A DNA stretch of 51,862 nucleotides from Thermus neutrinimicus (GCF_022760955.1 NZ_JAKTNU010000009.1:19524-71385); one strand, 5' to 3'; shown: positions 18,790 through 27,733, counted from the stretch's first letter. Numbers and translations are program-made. Notes: generated by a model not told the origin, from the letters alone.

Positions 18790-18848
18790 TTTTTAACCTC
18801 CTTAGCCTGCTGAGCCCGGGTACTCACCCATTTCCCCCAGCAGATTGC

Positions 18849-18902
18849 GCAAAGTGTACGGCAAAGATATGCACACTGTCAAGAGGAAGTGGTTCACTTT
18901 GC
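18849..18902 (-). promoter_or_regulatory. glnA promoter flanked by inverted repeats
   Basis: On the minus strand TTGACA (18877-18882), an 18-nt spacer and TACACT (18853-18858) form a good promoter. The 8-mer GCAAAGTG occurs at 18849-18856 (touching the -10 box) and its reverse complement at 18895-18902, upstream of -35. A second dyad, AAGTG-GTT-CACTT, lies at 18887-18899. These are plausible operator half-sites for nitrogen control; no regulator is known from the window. Confidence 0.55.
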
Positions 18903-18975
18903 AACCTGGACGGGCTCGAGGCCCTTGACCCTAACCTGACCTACCCTTGGGTAGACTGGAACCTGGAGGTCGGGT

Positions 18976-20634
18976 ATGTATAAGCGGCGCGAGGTATTGA
19001 AGGCAGGAGCGGCTTTGGGCTTGGCGAGCCTAGGTCTGGGGCGGGCCCAGGGGGGGTTTACCCTCACCCTGGTGCACACCAACGACACCCATGCCCACCT
19101 GGAGCCCATGGAGCTCACCCTTTCCGGCAAGAAGGTGCGGGTAGGGGGCGTGGCCCAGCGGATCGCCTTTTTTGACCGGTTGAGGGCTAGCCGGAAAAAC
19201 CTCCTTTTCCTGGATGCCGGGGATGTGTTCCAGGGTACCCTGTACTTCAACCAGTACCGGGGCCTGGCGGACCGCTACTTCATGCACCGGGCCCTTTACC
19301 GGGTCATGGCCTTGGGCAACCATGAGTTCGACCTGGGGCCGGGTCCTTTGGCGGAGTTTTTGAGGGGGGCCCGGTTCAAGGTGGTGTCCGCCAACGTGGG
19401 GGTGGGGCGGGAGCCCAGGCTCAAGGGGCTCTTTACCCCCTATGCCGTGGTGCCGGTGGGTGGGGAGAAGGTGGGGGTGATCGGCCTCACCACCCCGGAC
19501 ACCCGGGAGATCGCCAACCCCGGGCCCACCGTGGACTTCCTGGACCCCTACGAGGCCGCCCAAAAGGCGGTGTACGAGCTGCTGAAAAAGGGGGTGAACA
19601 AGATTGTGGTCCTCTCCCACCTGGGCTACGGGGAGGACCTGAAGCTGGCCAGGAGGCTCGTGGGCGTGCAGGTGATCGTGGGCGGACACTCCCATACCCT
19701 TTTGGGGAGCTTCCCCCACAAGGAGCTGGCCCCGGCGGGGCCCTACCCCACGGTGGTGAAGAACCCCGAGGGCAAGGACGTCCTGGTGGTGCAGGCCTGG
19801 GAGTGGGGGAAGGTGGTGGGCCTCTTGGAGCTCACCTTTGACGCCAAAGGGGAGCTCCTTGCCTACAAGGGCGAACCCCTCCTCATGACCCCTGAGGTTT
19901 CCCCCGAGGACTTCTTCGCCAAGGAGGCCCTCCTGGCCTATGCCCAGCCGGTGATGGCCCTGATGGGACAGGTGATCGCCCAGGCCAAGGTGGACCTGAT
20001 CGGAGAAAGGGCCATCGTGCGCAAGCGGGAGAGCAACCTGGGTAATCTCATCGCCGACGGCATGGTTTGGAAGACCAAAAACGCCGGGGTGCAGATCGCC
20101 CTGCAAAACGGCGGGGGGATCCGGGCCTCCATTCCCAAGGGCCCCATCACCGTGGGCAAGGTCTACGAGGTCCTGCCCTTCGGCAACACCCTGGTGGTTA
20201 TGGACCTCAAGGGCAAGGAGATCAAGGCGGCTTTGGAGAACGGGGTTTCCCAGTGGGAGCAGGGGGCGGGCCGCTTCCTCCAGGTTTCCGGCCTGCGCTA
20301 CGCCTTTGACCTCTCCAGGGCCCCAGGGGAGCGGGTGGTGCGGGTGGAGGTGAAGACGGAGAAGGGCTTTGTGCCCCTGGACCTCGAGGCCACCTACCGG
20401 GTGGTGGTCAACAACTTCATCGCTGCTGGGGGCGACGGCTTCACCGTGCTCAAGGAGGCCCAGGGCTACCGGGTGGACACCGGCTTCAGCGATGCGGAAA
20501 GCTTCATGGACTACCTCAAGGAGCTCAAGGAGGTGGAGGCGGGCCTCGAGGGGCGGATCGAGGTGTTGAACGAGCCCAAAGGGGAAAGGCCTGCCTACTG
20601 GGCTTTTGATCTTCCCTTGGGAGTGGGCGTCTAG
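18976..20634 (+). CDS. 5'-nucleotidase / 2',3'-cyclic phosphodiesterase family, Tat-exported
   Basis: This 552-residue protein belongs to the UshA family. The N-terminus KRREVLKAGAALGLASLG is a twin-arginine signal, so it is exported folded with its metals. The metallophosphatase domain shows HTNDTHAHLEP, GDVFQGT, GNHEFDLG, LSHLGYGEDL and GGHSHTLLG. The C-terminal nucleotide-binding domain shows NLIADGM, QNGGGIRASIPKG, FGNTLVV and AAGGDGFTVL. It probably dephosphorylates extracellular nucleotides to recover phosphate and nucleosides. GGAGG lies before the ATG. It ends at a strong hairpin shared with the convergent MOSC gene. Confidence 0.9.
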   Translation: MYKRREVLKAGAALGLASLGLGRAQGGFTLTLVHTNDTHAHLEPMELTLSGKKVRVGGVAQRIAFFDRLRASRKNLLFLDAGDVFQGTLYFNQYRGLADRYFMHRALYRVMALGNHEFDLGPGPLAEFLRGARFKVVSANVGVGREPRLKGLFTPYAVVPVGGEKVGVIGLTTPDTREIANPGPTVDFLDPYEAAQKAVYELLKKGVNKIVVLSHLGYGEDLKLARRLVGVQVIVGGHSHTLLGSFPHKELAPAGPYPTVVKNPEGKDVLVVQAWEWGKVVGLLELTFDAKGELLAYKGEPLLMTPEVSPEDFFAKEALLAYAQPVMALMGQVIAQAKVDLIGERAIVRKRESNLGNLIADGMVWKTKNAGVQIALQNGGGIRASIPKGPITVGKVYEVLPFGNTLVVMDLKGKEIKAALENGVSQWEQGAGRFLQVSGLRYAFDLSRAPGERVVRVEVKTEKGFVPLDLEATYRVVVNNFIAAGGDGFTVLKEAQGYRVDTGFSDAESFMDYLKELKEVEAGLEGRIEVLNEPKGERPAYWAFDLPLGVGV

Positions 20635-20663
20635 GCTACCCTTGGCCCATGGGGAAAGGAAGT

Positions 20664-20693
20664 GGGGCCCGGGGGACGCGTCCCCCGGGCCCC
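20664..20693. terminator. 30-bp perfect palindrome between convergent genes
   Basis: The 15-bp arms meet at ACG-CGT and are entirely G+C apart from that A/T pair. On the plus strand GGGTTTT follows. It lies 30 nt past the nucleotidase stop and 12 nt from the MOSC gene stop, so it can serve transcription from both sides. Confidence 0.8.
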
Positions 20694-20704
20694 GGGTTTT
20701 ACGG

Positions 20705-21145
20705 CTAAACGGCTAGGAGCACCTGGACGGGGTCCCCCACCCGCACCAAGCCCCCCTCGAGGACCCGGGCGTAAAGCCCCCGGCCCCCATAGAGGAGCTT
20801 GGGAAGCTTCAGGTCAAACTGGGAGAGGCTGGAGCAGACCGTGCACACGTAGGAGAACTCCAAAAGGGCTTCCCCTACCCTTAGGCGGGTACCTGGGGGG
20901 AGGTCGTGAGGGTCGAGATCCAAAAGGAGGTTTTCCCCTAAGGCCCCAAGGGGAAGCTCGATCCCCGCCCCCCTGGCCTTCTCATAGGAGGGAAGCCCGG
21001 CCACCAGGACAGCCCGGTCGGGGTCCTTGCCCGCATGCCGGTCCCCCTTGGCCCCGAAGCCCGCCAGGAGTTCCAAGGACTCCACCCGGGGCTTGGGAAG
21101 CCCCGAGCCCAGGCCTAGGTGGAGGGAGACGACCTTACCCCTCAT
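20705..21145 (-). CDS. MOSC-domain protein
   Basis: This 146-residue single-domain protein shows the MOSC pattern: GFGAKGDRHAGKD near the start, GALGENLLLD, LPPGTRLRVGEALLEF and an essential-looking cysteine pair in YVCTVCSSL. MOSC domains carry or transfer sulfur in molybdenum-cofactor chemistry. Its ATG overlaps the stop of the cytochrome c gene (ATGA) and it is the third gene of the sulfite-oxidation operon. It may therefore service the molybdenum centre there (inference). The longer open frame upstream of the ATG is the antisense of other genes and is not used. Confidence 0.75.
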   Translation of the reverse strand: MRGKVVSLHLGLGSGLPKPRVESLELLAGFGAKGDRHAGKDPDRAVLVAGLPSYEKARGAGIELPLGALGENLLLDLDPHDLPPGTRLRVGEALLEFSYVCTVCSSLSQFDLKLPKLLYGGRGLYARVLEGGLVRVGDPVQVLLAV

Positions 21146-21846
21146 GGCAGCTTCAGCCCTTGCCGGTGTTTTAGCACCTCTTCCGGGCTTAGGACCTTGG
21201 CCCGGGCCGCCTTGACCTCCTCGGGGGTGTAGGGCGTGAAGCCTTGGGGGGTACCCCACGTCGCCAGATAGTTCAGGACCAAGGCAACCTCCTCGTCGGG
21301 GAGCCAAGCGAAGGAGGGCATGATGCCGGCGTACTCCTTCCCCTCCACTTGGATGGTGCCTTGGAGGCCATAAAGCACCGACAACAGGAGGTAGGTCCGG
21401 CCACCTTCCGCCTTGAGGATTTTTTCCACATGTCCTCTCAGGGGTGGGAAGGCGGGGGGATTGCCTTCCCCTTGTGGGCCGTGGCATCCCTGGCAGTTGG
21501 CGTAGACCTGGGCCCCGGTCTTGGGGGAGGAAGCTGGCTGGGCCGGGGGTGAGGCGGGTGGGGGCTCGGTGCCCAGGTAGGTGGCCAGGTAGTCCAGGAT
21601 GGCCGCCCTCTCCTCGGGGGTGAGGCTTAAGCCCCGGAGCACCATTTCGTCAATAACCCCATCCCAGCGATCCCTAGAAAGCCGCTCCCGGGCTACAAAG
21701 CCGATGTCGTGGCAAGCCTGGCACTTGGCCAGGACCAGGTCCTTTCCCGGGCCCTCCGGGAGGGTATACTGCCCCAGCGCCAGGTAACCGGCAAGCCCTA
21801 GGGTGAGAAGGCCTAGAGGCAAAAAAGGCTTTTTCACATCACGCAT
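21142..21846 (-). CDS. Dihaem cytochrome c, electron acceptor of sulfite dehydrogenase
   Basis: This 234-residue exported cytochrome has an N-terminal hydrophobic segment (PLGLLTLGLAGYLALG) and two CXXCH haem sites, CQACH and CQGCH, in two class I domains joined by a proline/alanine linker. Likely axial methionines are in DEMVLRGL and AGIMPSF. The gene follows the molybdenum subunit by 69 nt and overlaps the MOSC gene. It should take electrons from sulfite oxidation and pass them to the respiratory chain, as in the known sulfite:cytochrome c oxidoreductase of T. thermophilus. Confidence 0.85.
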   Translation of the reverse strand: MRDVKKPFLPLGLLTLGLAGYLALGQYTLPEGPGKDLVLAKCQACHDIGFVARERLSRDRWDGVIDEMVLRGLSLTPEERAAILDYLATYLGTEPPPASPPAQPASSPKTGAQVYANCQGCHGPQGEGNPPAFPPLRGHVEKILKAEGGRTYLLLSVLYGLQGTIQVEGKEYAGIMPSFAWLPDEEVALVLNYLATWGTPQGFTPYTPEEVKAARAKVLSPEEVLKHRQGLKLP

Positions 21847-21915
21847 GTTACCCCCGGTGGGTAAATGGTTTGTAGCCTAAAGAGCCCCTGGCCAAGGGCC
21901 AGGGGCGAGGAAGCT

Positions 21916-23139
21916 TCAGGCCACGCTGAACTTTACCCGCATCACCCCGTTATACTCATAGCCCCGCTCGTTCCAGGCGATGTTGCCATCCAGGGGCTGG
22001 CTACGGCCAGCGGCATCCCAGGCCCGGGCCATTACTTCGTGCTCTCCCGGGCGCAGGTAAAGGGTGGTCCGCCACCGGACCCAGCCGAAGGTCTTACCCT
22101 GGGTGGAGAGCTGGGCCTGGTGCCAGGTACGGCCGCCATTGGTGGATACCTCCACGCTCACGATGGGGACGATGCCGTCGTTGAAGGCCACCCCTTCTAC
22201 CCGCACGTAAGGGCCTTCCACCGTCTGGCCCTCGAGGGGGGCGAAGATGAAGCTGTTAAGGGTAACCAGCCAGTTGGCGCGGGAGTTCTGGAGGGTATAG
22301 GGGTAGCGTTTCCCAGGCTCCTGGGGAAGGAAGGGAAGGTGGGTGTTGGGGATCGCGGGCACCCGGTAGCGGGGCACCTGCTCGGCGGTGGTGTTTTCTC
22401 CCTCGGCAAACTCAATCTTCTCCACCCATTTCACGTTGTTCACGCCAAAATACCCGGGGAAGACTAGGCGCACAGGCCCGCCGTGCACAGCGGGCAGGGG
22501 TTCCCCGTTCATGGAAAGGGCCAGGAGAGCGTTTTCCAGGGCATGGATGGGCACGGAGCGCACAAACTCGGGGGCGTTCCCCTGGCGGCTGGCGTGGGCG
22601 GTGATGAACAGGGCCTTCTCGCTCACCTTGACCCCTTTGGCCGCCAGGATGTCTTGGAGGCGCACGCCGCGGAAGGTGACGTTACCCACCCCACCCCGTT
22701 GCCAGGGGTTACCTGAGGGACGGGGGTTGTAAAGGGTGCGCCCGTTTCCCGAGCACTGAAGGACCATGGTGACCTCGGTCTGGGGCAAGGCGAAGAGCTC
22801 GCTGGCCTCGAAGGTGAAGGGCTTGTCCACCAGCCCCCCCACCTCCACCTTCCAGCCCTGGGGGCTGGCCCCTTCCACGGTGTTGTACCCGGGAAGGTCT
22901 ACGTTGTTGCGGATGTAGAGGATCTCCTTTGAGGTGCGCTCCGGGTTGCTGGCCAGAAGGTCATAGGGGGTTTCCATGACCACGGGGCGTTGAGAGAGGA
23001 CGATCAAATTGGCGTTTTTCCCCTTAACCAGCTGGTCGGCGGTGGGGGTTTGCTGGGCCATAACCCGGCCTCCAGCAGCCAGGAGCGCTGCACCCATGCC
23101 CATAAGCTTTAGCGTGGTGCGACGGTCAACTTTTTCCAT
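21916..23139 (-). CDS. Sulfite dehydrogenase, molybdenum subunit (SorA/SoxC type)
   Basis: This is a 407-residue molybdopterin enzyme of the sulfite-oxidase family. A Tat signal (VDRRTTLKLMGMGAALLAAGG) directs export of the folded, cofactor-loaded protein. The Mo-ligating cysteine is C129 in VLQCSGNGR. PVHGGPVRLVFPGYFGVNNVKWVEKIEF and the C-terminal immunoglobulin-like dimerisation domain (VSVEVSTNGGRTW) follow. It oxidises sulfite to sulfate and reduces the neighbouring cytochrome c. AAGGAGG precedes the ATG, and a consensus promoter lies 45-70 nt upstream. Confidence 0.9.
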   Translation of the reverse strand: MEKVDRRTTLKLMGMGAALLAAGGRVMAQQTPTADQLVKGKNANLIVLSQRPVVMETPYDLLASNPERTSKEILYIRNNVDLPGYNTVEGASPQGWKVEVGGLVDKPFTFEASELFALPQTEVTMVLQCSGNGRTLYNPRPSGNPWQRGGVGNVTFRGVRLQDILAAKGVKVSEKALFITAHASRQGNAPEFVRSVPIHALENALLALSMNGEPLPAVHGGPVRLVFPGYFGVNNVKWVEKIEFAEGENTTAEQVPRYRVPAIPNTHLPFLPQEPGKRYPYTLQNSRANWLVTLNSFIFAPLEGQTVEGPYVRVEGVAFNDGIVPIVSVEVSTNGGRTWHQAQLSTQGKTFGWVRWRTTLYLRPGEHEVMARAWDAAGRSQPLDGNIAWNERGYEYNGVMRVKFSVA

Positions 23140-23183
23140 ATTAAACCTCCTTACCTTTAGGACCCTTGTCCCTTTAGGTTAGG

Positions 23184-23212
23184 ATATTAACCGTTAACCT
23201 TACCCCTGTCAA
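23184..23212 (-). promoter_or_regulatory. Near-consensus promoter of the sulfite-oxidation operon with embedded palindrome
   Basis: On the minus strand TTGACA (23207-23212), 17 nt and TAATAT (23184-23189) are close to the sigma-A optimum. The spacer holds the palindrome TTAACCGTTAA (23187-23197), overlapping the -10 box, and a direct repeat of GGTTAA. A repressor there could make expression respond to sulfite or thiosulfate (inference). Confidence 0.65.
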
Positions 23213-23290
23213 GTTGGGGTACGTTGCAAAACCCCCGCTTCTTATCGGAAGATTCCAACGGGGTTATCCCAGGGTATGGTCTGGATTATC

Positions 23291-25726
23291 ATGGAGGCCA
23301 TGCTCAAGGGCGAAGGCCCTGGACCCCTGCCCCCCCTTCTCCAGCAGTACGTGGAGCTGAGGGATCGCTACCCCGATTACCTCCTCCTTTTCCAGGTGGG
23401 GGACTTCTACGAGTGCTTTGGGGAGGACGCGGAGAGGCTGGCCCGGGCCTTGGGCCTGGTCCTCACCCACAAGTCCAGCAAGGACTTCACCACCCCCATG
23501 GCGGGGATTCCCCTCCGGGCCTTTGACGCCTATGCGGAAAGGCTTTTGAAAATGGGTTTCCGGTTGGCGGTGGCGGACCAGGTGGAGCCGGCGGAGGAGG
23601 CCGAGGGATTGGTGCGGCGGGAGGTGACCCAGCTCCTTACCCCCGGCACCCTGGTGCAGGAGACCCTCCTTCCCAAGGAGGCCAACTACCTGGCGGCCAT
23701 CGCCACGGGGGATGGCTTTGGGGTGGCCTTTTTGGACGTCTCCACCGGGGAGTTCAAAGGCACCCTGCTTAGGAGCAAGAGTGCCCTCTACGACGAGTTA
23801 TTCCGCCATCGGCCCGCCGAGGTGCTCCTGGCCCCGGAGCTCAGGGAAAACCGGGAGTTTGTAGAGGAGTTCCAGAAGCGCTTCCCCGTTATGCTTTCGG
23901 AGGCTCCCTTTGAACCGGTGGGGGAAGGGCCCCTGGCCCTGCGCCGCGCCCAGGGGGCGCTCCTTTGGTACGCCCGCTGGACCCAAGGGGAGGGGTTTTC
24001 CCCAAGGCCCTTCCGCCCCTATGACCCGGGGGCCTTCATGCGCCTGCCCGAGGCCACCTTAAGGGCCCTCGAGGTCTTTGAGCCCATCCGGGGCCAGGAC
24101 ACCCTTTTTGGCGTCTTGGATGAGACCCGCACCGCCTTTGGCCGCAGGCTTCTGCAAAGCTGGCTCCGCCACCCCTTGCTGGAGGCGGGTCCTTTGGAGG
24201 CCCGGCTGGACCGGGTGGAGCGCTTCGTCAGGGAAGGGGCCCTGCGGGAGGGGGTGAGGCGGCTCCTTTTCCGCATGGCGGATTTGGAAAGGCTTGCCAC
24301 CCGCTTGGAGATGGGGCGGGCAAGCCCCCGCGACCTGGGATCCTTGCGCCGTAGCCTGGAGATCCTGCCCGAGCTTTGGGCCCTTCTGGGGGAGGAGGTG
24401 GTCCTGCCCGACCTGGGTTCCCTTCTGGAGGAGCTGAAGGCGGCCTTGGAGGCGGAACTCCCCCTGAAGCTCTCCGAGGGAGGGTTGATCCGCGAGGGCT
24501 ACGATCCCCACCTGGATGCCCTGCGGCAAGCCCACCGGGAGGGGGTGGCCTACTTCTTGGAGCTGGAGGAGAGGGAGAAGGCCAGGACCGGCATCCCCAC
24601 CCTGAGGGTGGGCTATAACGCCGTATTCGGCTACTACCTGGAGGTGACCCGGCCCTATTACGAGAAGGTGCCCCCCGAGTACCGGGCCATCCAGACCCTC
24701 AAGGACCGGCAGCGCTACACCCTGCCGGAGATCAAGGAGAGGGAACGGGAGCTTTACCGCCTCGAGGCCCAGATCCGCCGCCGGGAGGAGGAGGTCTTCC
24801 TGGAGCTCAGGGAAAAGGCCAGGAAGGAGGCGGAGGCCCTCCGGGAGGTGGCCAGGGCCCTGGCGGAGCTGGACGTCTTTGCCGCCTTGGCGGAGGTGGC
24901 GGTGCGCTACGGCTACACAAGGCCCCGATTCGGCGATAGGCTTCACATCCGCGGGGGGCGCCACCCGGTGGTGGAGCGCCGCACCAGCTTTGTTCCCAAC
25001 GACCTGGAGATGGCCCACCAGCTGGTCTTGGTCACCGGGCCCAACATGGCGGGGAAGAGCACCTACCTGCGCCAGACGGCCCTCATCGCCCTTCTGGCCC
25101 AGATCGGGAGCTTCGTTCCCGCGGAGGAGGCCACGCTTCCCCTCTTTGACTGCATCCTCACCCGCATCGGGGCCTCCGACGACCTGGCGGGGGGGCGGAG
25201 CACCTTCATGGTGGAGATGGAAGAGGTGGCCCTGATCCTCAGGGAGGCCACGGAGAAAAGCCTGGTCCTCTTGGACGAGGTGGGAAGGGGGACGAGTTCC
25301 TTGGACGGGGTGGCCATCGCCACCGCCGTGGCCGAGGCCCTGCACGAGAGGCGGTGCTACGCCCTTTTCGCCACCCACTACTTTGAGCTCACCGCCTTGC
25401 CCCTTCCCCGGCTGAAGAACCTGCACGTGGCCGCCAAGGAGGAGGAAGGGGGTTTGGTGTTCTACCACCAGGTCCTGCCGGGCCCCACCACCAAGAGCTA
25501 TGGGGTGGAGGTGGCCCGCATGGCGGGGCTTCCCAAGGAGGTGGTGGAGCGGGCCAAGGCCCTTCTCCAGGTCCTCACCGCCCGCAGGGAGGGGGTGGCC
25601 GAGGCGGTGTTGGAAAGGCTTTTGGCCCTGGACCCCAATAGCCTCACCCCCCTCGAGGCCCTCCGCCTCTTGCATGAGCTCAAGGCCTTGGCCTTGGGTG
25701 CCCCCCTGGATACCATAAAGGGGTGA
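23291..25726 (+). CDS. mutS: DNA mismatch repair protein MutS
   Basis: MutS binds mismatches as a dimer and signals to MutL. The 811-residue protein has the mismatch-reading Phe-X-Glu motif as F39-Y40-E41 (GDFYECFG) when started at 23291. That is the same numbering as Taq MutS and supports this start over an ATG 15 nt upstream. The ATPase domain has TGPNMAGKST, the Walker B segment LLDEVGRGTSSLDG and the ATHYFEL switch. The clamp and lever regions are present at full length. TATGGT (23275-23280) is 10 nt upstream, so the leader is very short. The stop overlaps the mutL start (GTGA). Confidence 0.97.
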   Translation: MEAMLKGEGPGPLPPLLQQYVELRDRYPDYLLLFQVGDFYECFGEDAERLARALGLVLTHKSSKDFTTPMAGIPLRAFDAYAERLLKMGFRLAVADQVEPAEEAEGLVRREVTQLLTPGTLVQETLLPKEANYLAAIATGDGFGVAFLDVSTGEFKGTLLRSKSALYDELFRHRPAEVLLAPELRENREFVEEFQKRFPVMLSEAPFEPVGEGPLALRRAQGALLWYARWTQGEGFSPRPFRPYDPGAFMRLPEATLRALEVFEPIRGQDTLFGVLDETRTAFGRRLLQSWLRHPLLEAGPLEARLDRVERFVREGALREGVRRLLFRMADLERLATRLEMGRASPRDLGSLRRSLEILPELWALLGEEVVLPDLGSLLEELKAALEAELPLKLSEGGLIREGYDPHLDALRQAHREGVAYFLELEEREKARTGIPTLRVGYNAVFGYYLEVTRPYYEKVPPEYRAIQTLKDRQRYTLPEIKERERELYRLEAQIRRREEEVFLELREKARKEAEALREVARALAELDVFAALAEVAVRYGYTRPRFGDRLHIRGGRHPVVERRTSFVPNDLEMAHQLVLVTGPNMAGKSTYLRQTALIALLAQIGSFVPAEEATLPLFDCILTRIGASDDLAGGRSTFMVEMEEVALILREATEKSLVLLDEVGRGTSSLDGVAIATAVAEALHERRCYALFATHYFELTALPLPRLKNLHVAAKEEEGGLVFYHQVLPGPTTKSYGVEVARMAGLPKEVVERAKALLQVLTARREGVAEAVLERLLALDPNSLTPLEALRLLHELKALALGAPLDTIKG

Positions 25727-27345
25727 TCCGCCCGCTTCCCGAGGAACTCCGGGGGCTTCTGGCCCGGGGCGAGGTGCTCTTTTCCCTGAAGGACGCGGTG
25801 CGGGAGCTTTTGGAAAACGCCCTGGACGCGGGGGCCAAAAGGGTGCGGGTGGAGCTCGTGGGTGGCGGACGGGAGAGGATCGTGGTGGAGGACGATGGCC
25901 AGGGGATCCCCTTGGCGGAGCTTCCCTTGGCGGTGGAACCCTTTGCCACCAGTAAGCTCCTGGACCCGGGGAGGATCACCACCCTGGGCTTTCGGGGCCA
26001 GGCCCTATACGCCCTAAGGCAGACGGCCCTCCTCAGGATCCGCTCCCGGCCCCGCTTCCAGGTGGGCGGGGGGCTTCTTTTGGCCCATAGGGACCGGGTG
26101 GAGCTCAAGGAGGTGCCCGCCCCTCCCGGGACCCGGGTGGAGGTGGTGGGGTGGGAGGGGGAGGGCACGGAGCGGGAGGTGGGGGAGCTTTTAAGGCGCT
26201 ATCTCCTTCACTATCCTTGGCTTTCCCTGGCCTTCTTCGCCGAGGGGGAGGCCCGGCTTCTCTTTCCGGGGGCGGGGCTTAAGGAGGCGGCCCGGCTGGC
26301 CTTTGGCCGGGTCCTGGCGGAAAGGCTTTTACCCCTGGAGCGGGAGGCCGAGGGCATGCGCCTTCAGGGCCTGCTTTCCGGACCCCAGGCCTCCCGCACC
26401 CGGCCTGACCTCCTCTTTCTCGCCATCAACGGCCGGCCCGTGGCCTGGCCGGAGGGCTTGCTGAAGGCCGTGCGCCGGGCCTACCGGGAGCTTCTTCCCG
26501 AGGGGCATTTCCCCGTGGGCGTCCTGAACCTCACCCTGCCCCTCGAGGCCTTCCGCCTGCGGCTGGATGCCAGGAAGGAGGAGGTGGCGGTCTTGGAGGA
26601 GGTGGAGGGCTTTGTGGAGGAAGGCCTGAGGGAGGCCTTCCAAAGGCATCACCTGGCCCGGAGCCTCCCCGAACCCCGGCCCCTCATGCCCCTAAGTCCG
26701 CCCACGCCCTCGGGGCTTCCCCCTTTGCGATACCTGGGGCAGTTCCGGGGTAGCTACCTCTTGGCGGAGGCGGGGGATACCCTCTACGTGGTGGACCAGC
26801 ATGCCGCCCACGAGCGGGTGCTTTACGAGGAGTTTCAAAGGCGCCTTAAGGAGGAGGGGTTAAAGGAGCTTCCCTATCCGGTTCTGGTGGAGCTTTCCCC
26901 CGGGGAGGAGGCCCTATTGCCGGAAAGGCAGGAGGCCTTGGCCTCCCTCTTTGCCCTCGAGGCCTTTGGCCCAGGCAGGGTCAGGCTTCTGAAGGCTCCC
27001 CCCTTCCTCCATCCCTATCCCCTCCTCCTTCCGGAGGCCTTCCGCGAGGCCTTGAGGGGGGAGGGTAGGGGCCTCACGGAGCTTCTGGCCCGCCTGGCCT
27101 GCCTGCCCGCGGTGAAGGCGGGGCACCCCCTGTCCCGCGCTGAGGGCCAGGCCCTTTTGGACGCCCTTCTGCGGTGCCAAACCCCTTGGGTCTGCCCTCA
27201 CGGCCGGCCCACCCTTTTGGCCCTTAAGGAGGAGGACCTCATCCGCCGGTTTGGCCGCCGCTCTGGGGCGAGGGCAGGAGAAGAATCCCGTCCTCGTCTG
27301 CCAGAAGAAGGTCTCCCGGAAGAACCCTGGCCCAGGGGAGGTTAA
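25723..27345 (+). CDS. mutL: DNA mismatch repair protein MutL with endonuclease motif
   Basis: This 540-residue MutL has an N-terminal GHKL ATPase (ENALDAGA, VEDDGQGI, TLGFRGQAL) and a C-terminal dimerisation domain. That domain carries the nicking-endonuclease motif DQHAAHE...E from residue 358, plus later metal-site pieces (ACLPAVKAG, CPHGRPT). It therefore belongs to the MutH-independent class that nicks the discontinuous strand. The usual glutamate of GFRGEAL is glutamine here. The GTG start is coupled to mutS. The last 107 nt overlap the convergent rraA-like gene. Confidence 0.95.
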   Translation: MIRPLPEELRGLLARGEVLFSLKDAVRELLENALDAGAKRVRVELVGGGRERIVVEDDGQGIPLAELPLAVEPFATSKLLDPGRITTLGFRGQALYALRQTALLRIRSRPRFQVGGGLLLAHRDRVELKEVPAPPGTRVEVVGWEGEGTEREVGELLRRYLLHYPWLSLAFFAEGEARLLFPGAGLKEAARLAFGRVLAERLLPLEREAEGMRLQGLLSGPQASRTRPDLLFLAINGRPVAWPEGLLKAVRRAYRELLPEGHFPVGVLNLTLPLEAFRLRLDARKEEVAVLEEVEGFVEEGLREAFQRHHLARSLPEPRPLMPLSPPTPSGLPPLRYLGQFRGSYLLAEAGDTLYVVDQHAAHERVLYEEFQRRLKEEGLKELPYPVLVELSPGEEALLPERQEALASLFALEAFGPGRVRLLKAPPFLHPYPLLLPEAFREALRGEGRGLTELLARLACLPAVKAGHPLSRAEGQALLDALLRCQTPWVCPHGRPTLLALKEEDLIRRFGRRSGARAGEESRPRLPEEGLPEEPWPRGG

Positions 27346-27733
27346 GGGGTACATCCACCTCCCCCAGGCCCTCCTTGGCGCTCTTCCTGGGGGTGGCCGC
27401 CAAGGCCAGGATGCCCAGGGGCACTTCCTTGAGCTCCTCGGTATCCCGCACGGCCCCGTGGATCACCACCCCAGCCCAACCCCGCTCCCAGGCCAGCCGG
27501 GCTAGGTTGCCCCCCAAAAGGGCGGTCTTCAGGGAGCCTCCCCCGTCCACCACCAGCACCTGGCCTTCGCCTTCCTCCTCCAAAAGCCTTCGCACCAGGG
27601 CGTTGTCCTGGAAAACCTTTAGGGTGCGCACCCGCCCTTGGAAGCGGGTTTTTCCGCCAAAGCTCCTGAAGACCATGGGCAGGGTTTCCGCCTGGGGATG
27701 GGCGTCCGATAGGTCGGTGGTCCGCCAGTCCAT
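27239..27733 (-). CDS. RraA-like protein (ribonuclease E regulator / HMG aldolase fold)
   Basis: This 164-residue protein starts [11 protein letters not shown] and has the family motifs [22 protein letters not shown] and [14 protein letters not shown]. The Arg-Asp pair in VRD binds metal and pyruvate in the aldolase members. Members either inhibit RNase E or act as 4-hydroxy-4-methyl-2-oxoglutarate or oxaloacetate decarboxylases; the role here is undecided. ATG 27733 is fixed by TACTAT 6 nt upstream. The open frame continues far upstream but is only antisense to purU. The 3' end overlaps mutL tail to tail by 107 nt. Confidence 0.85.
   Translation of the reverse strand: MDWRTTDLSDAHPQAETLPMVFRSFGGKTRFQGRVRTLKVFQDNALVRRLLEEEGEGQVLVVDGGGSLKTALLGGNLARLAWERGWAGVVIHGAVRDTEELKEVPLGILALAATPRKSAKEGLGEVDVPLNLPWARVLPGDLLLADEDGILLLPSPQSGGQTGG

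Noticed and set aside
16113..18813. Long plus-strand open frames opposite livJ and glnA
   Set aside because: Both mirror well-supported genes and lack promoters or ribosome-binding sites.
24059..25675. 538-codon open frame antisense to mutS
   Set aside because: Same shadow-frame composition, with no start signal and no family resemblance, opposite a universally conserved gene.
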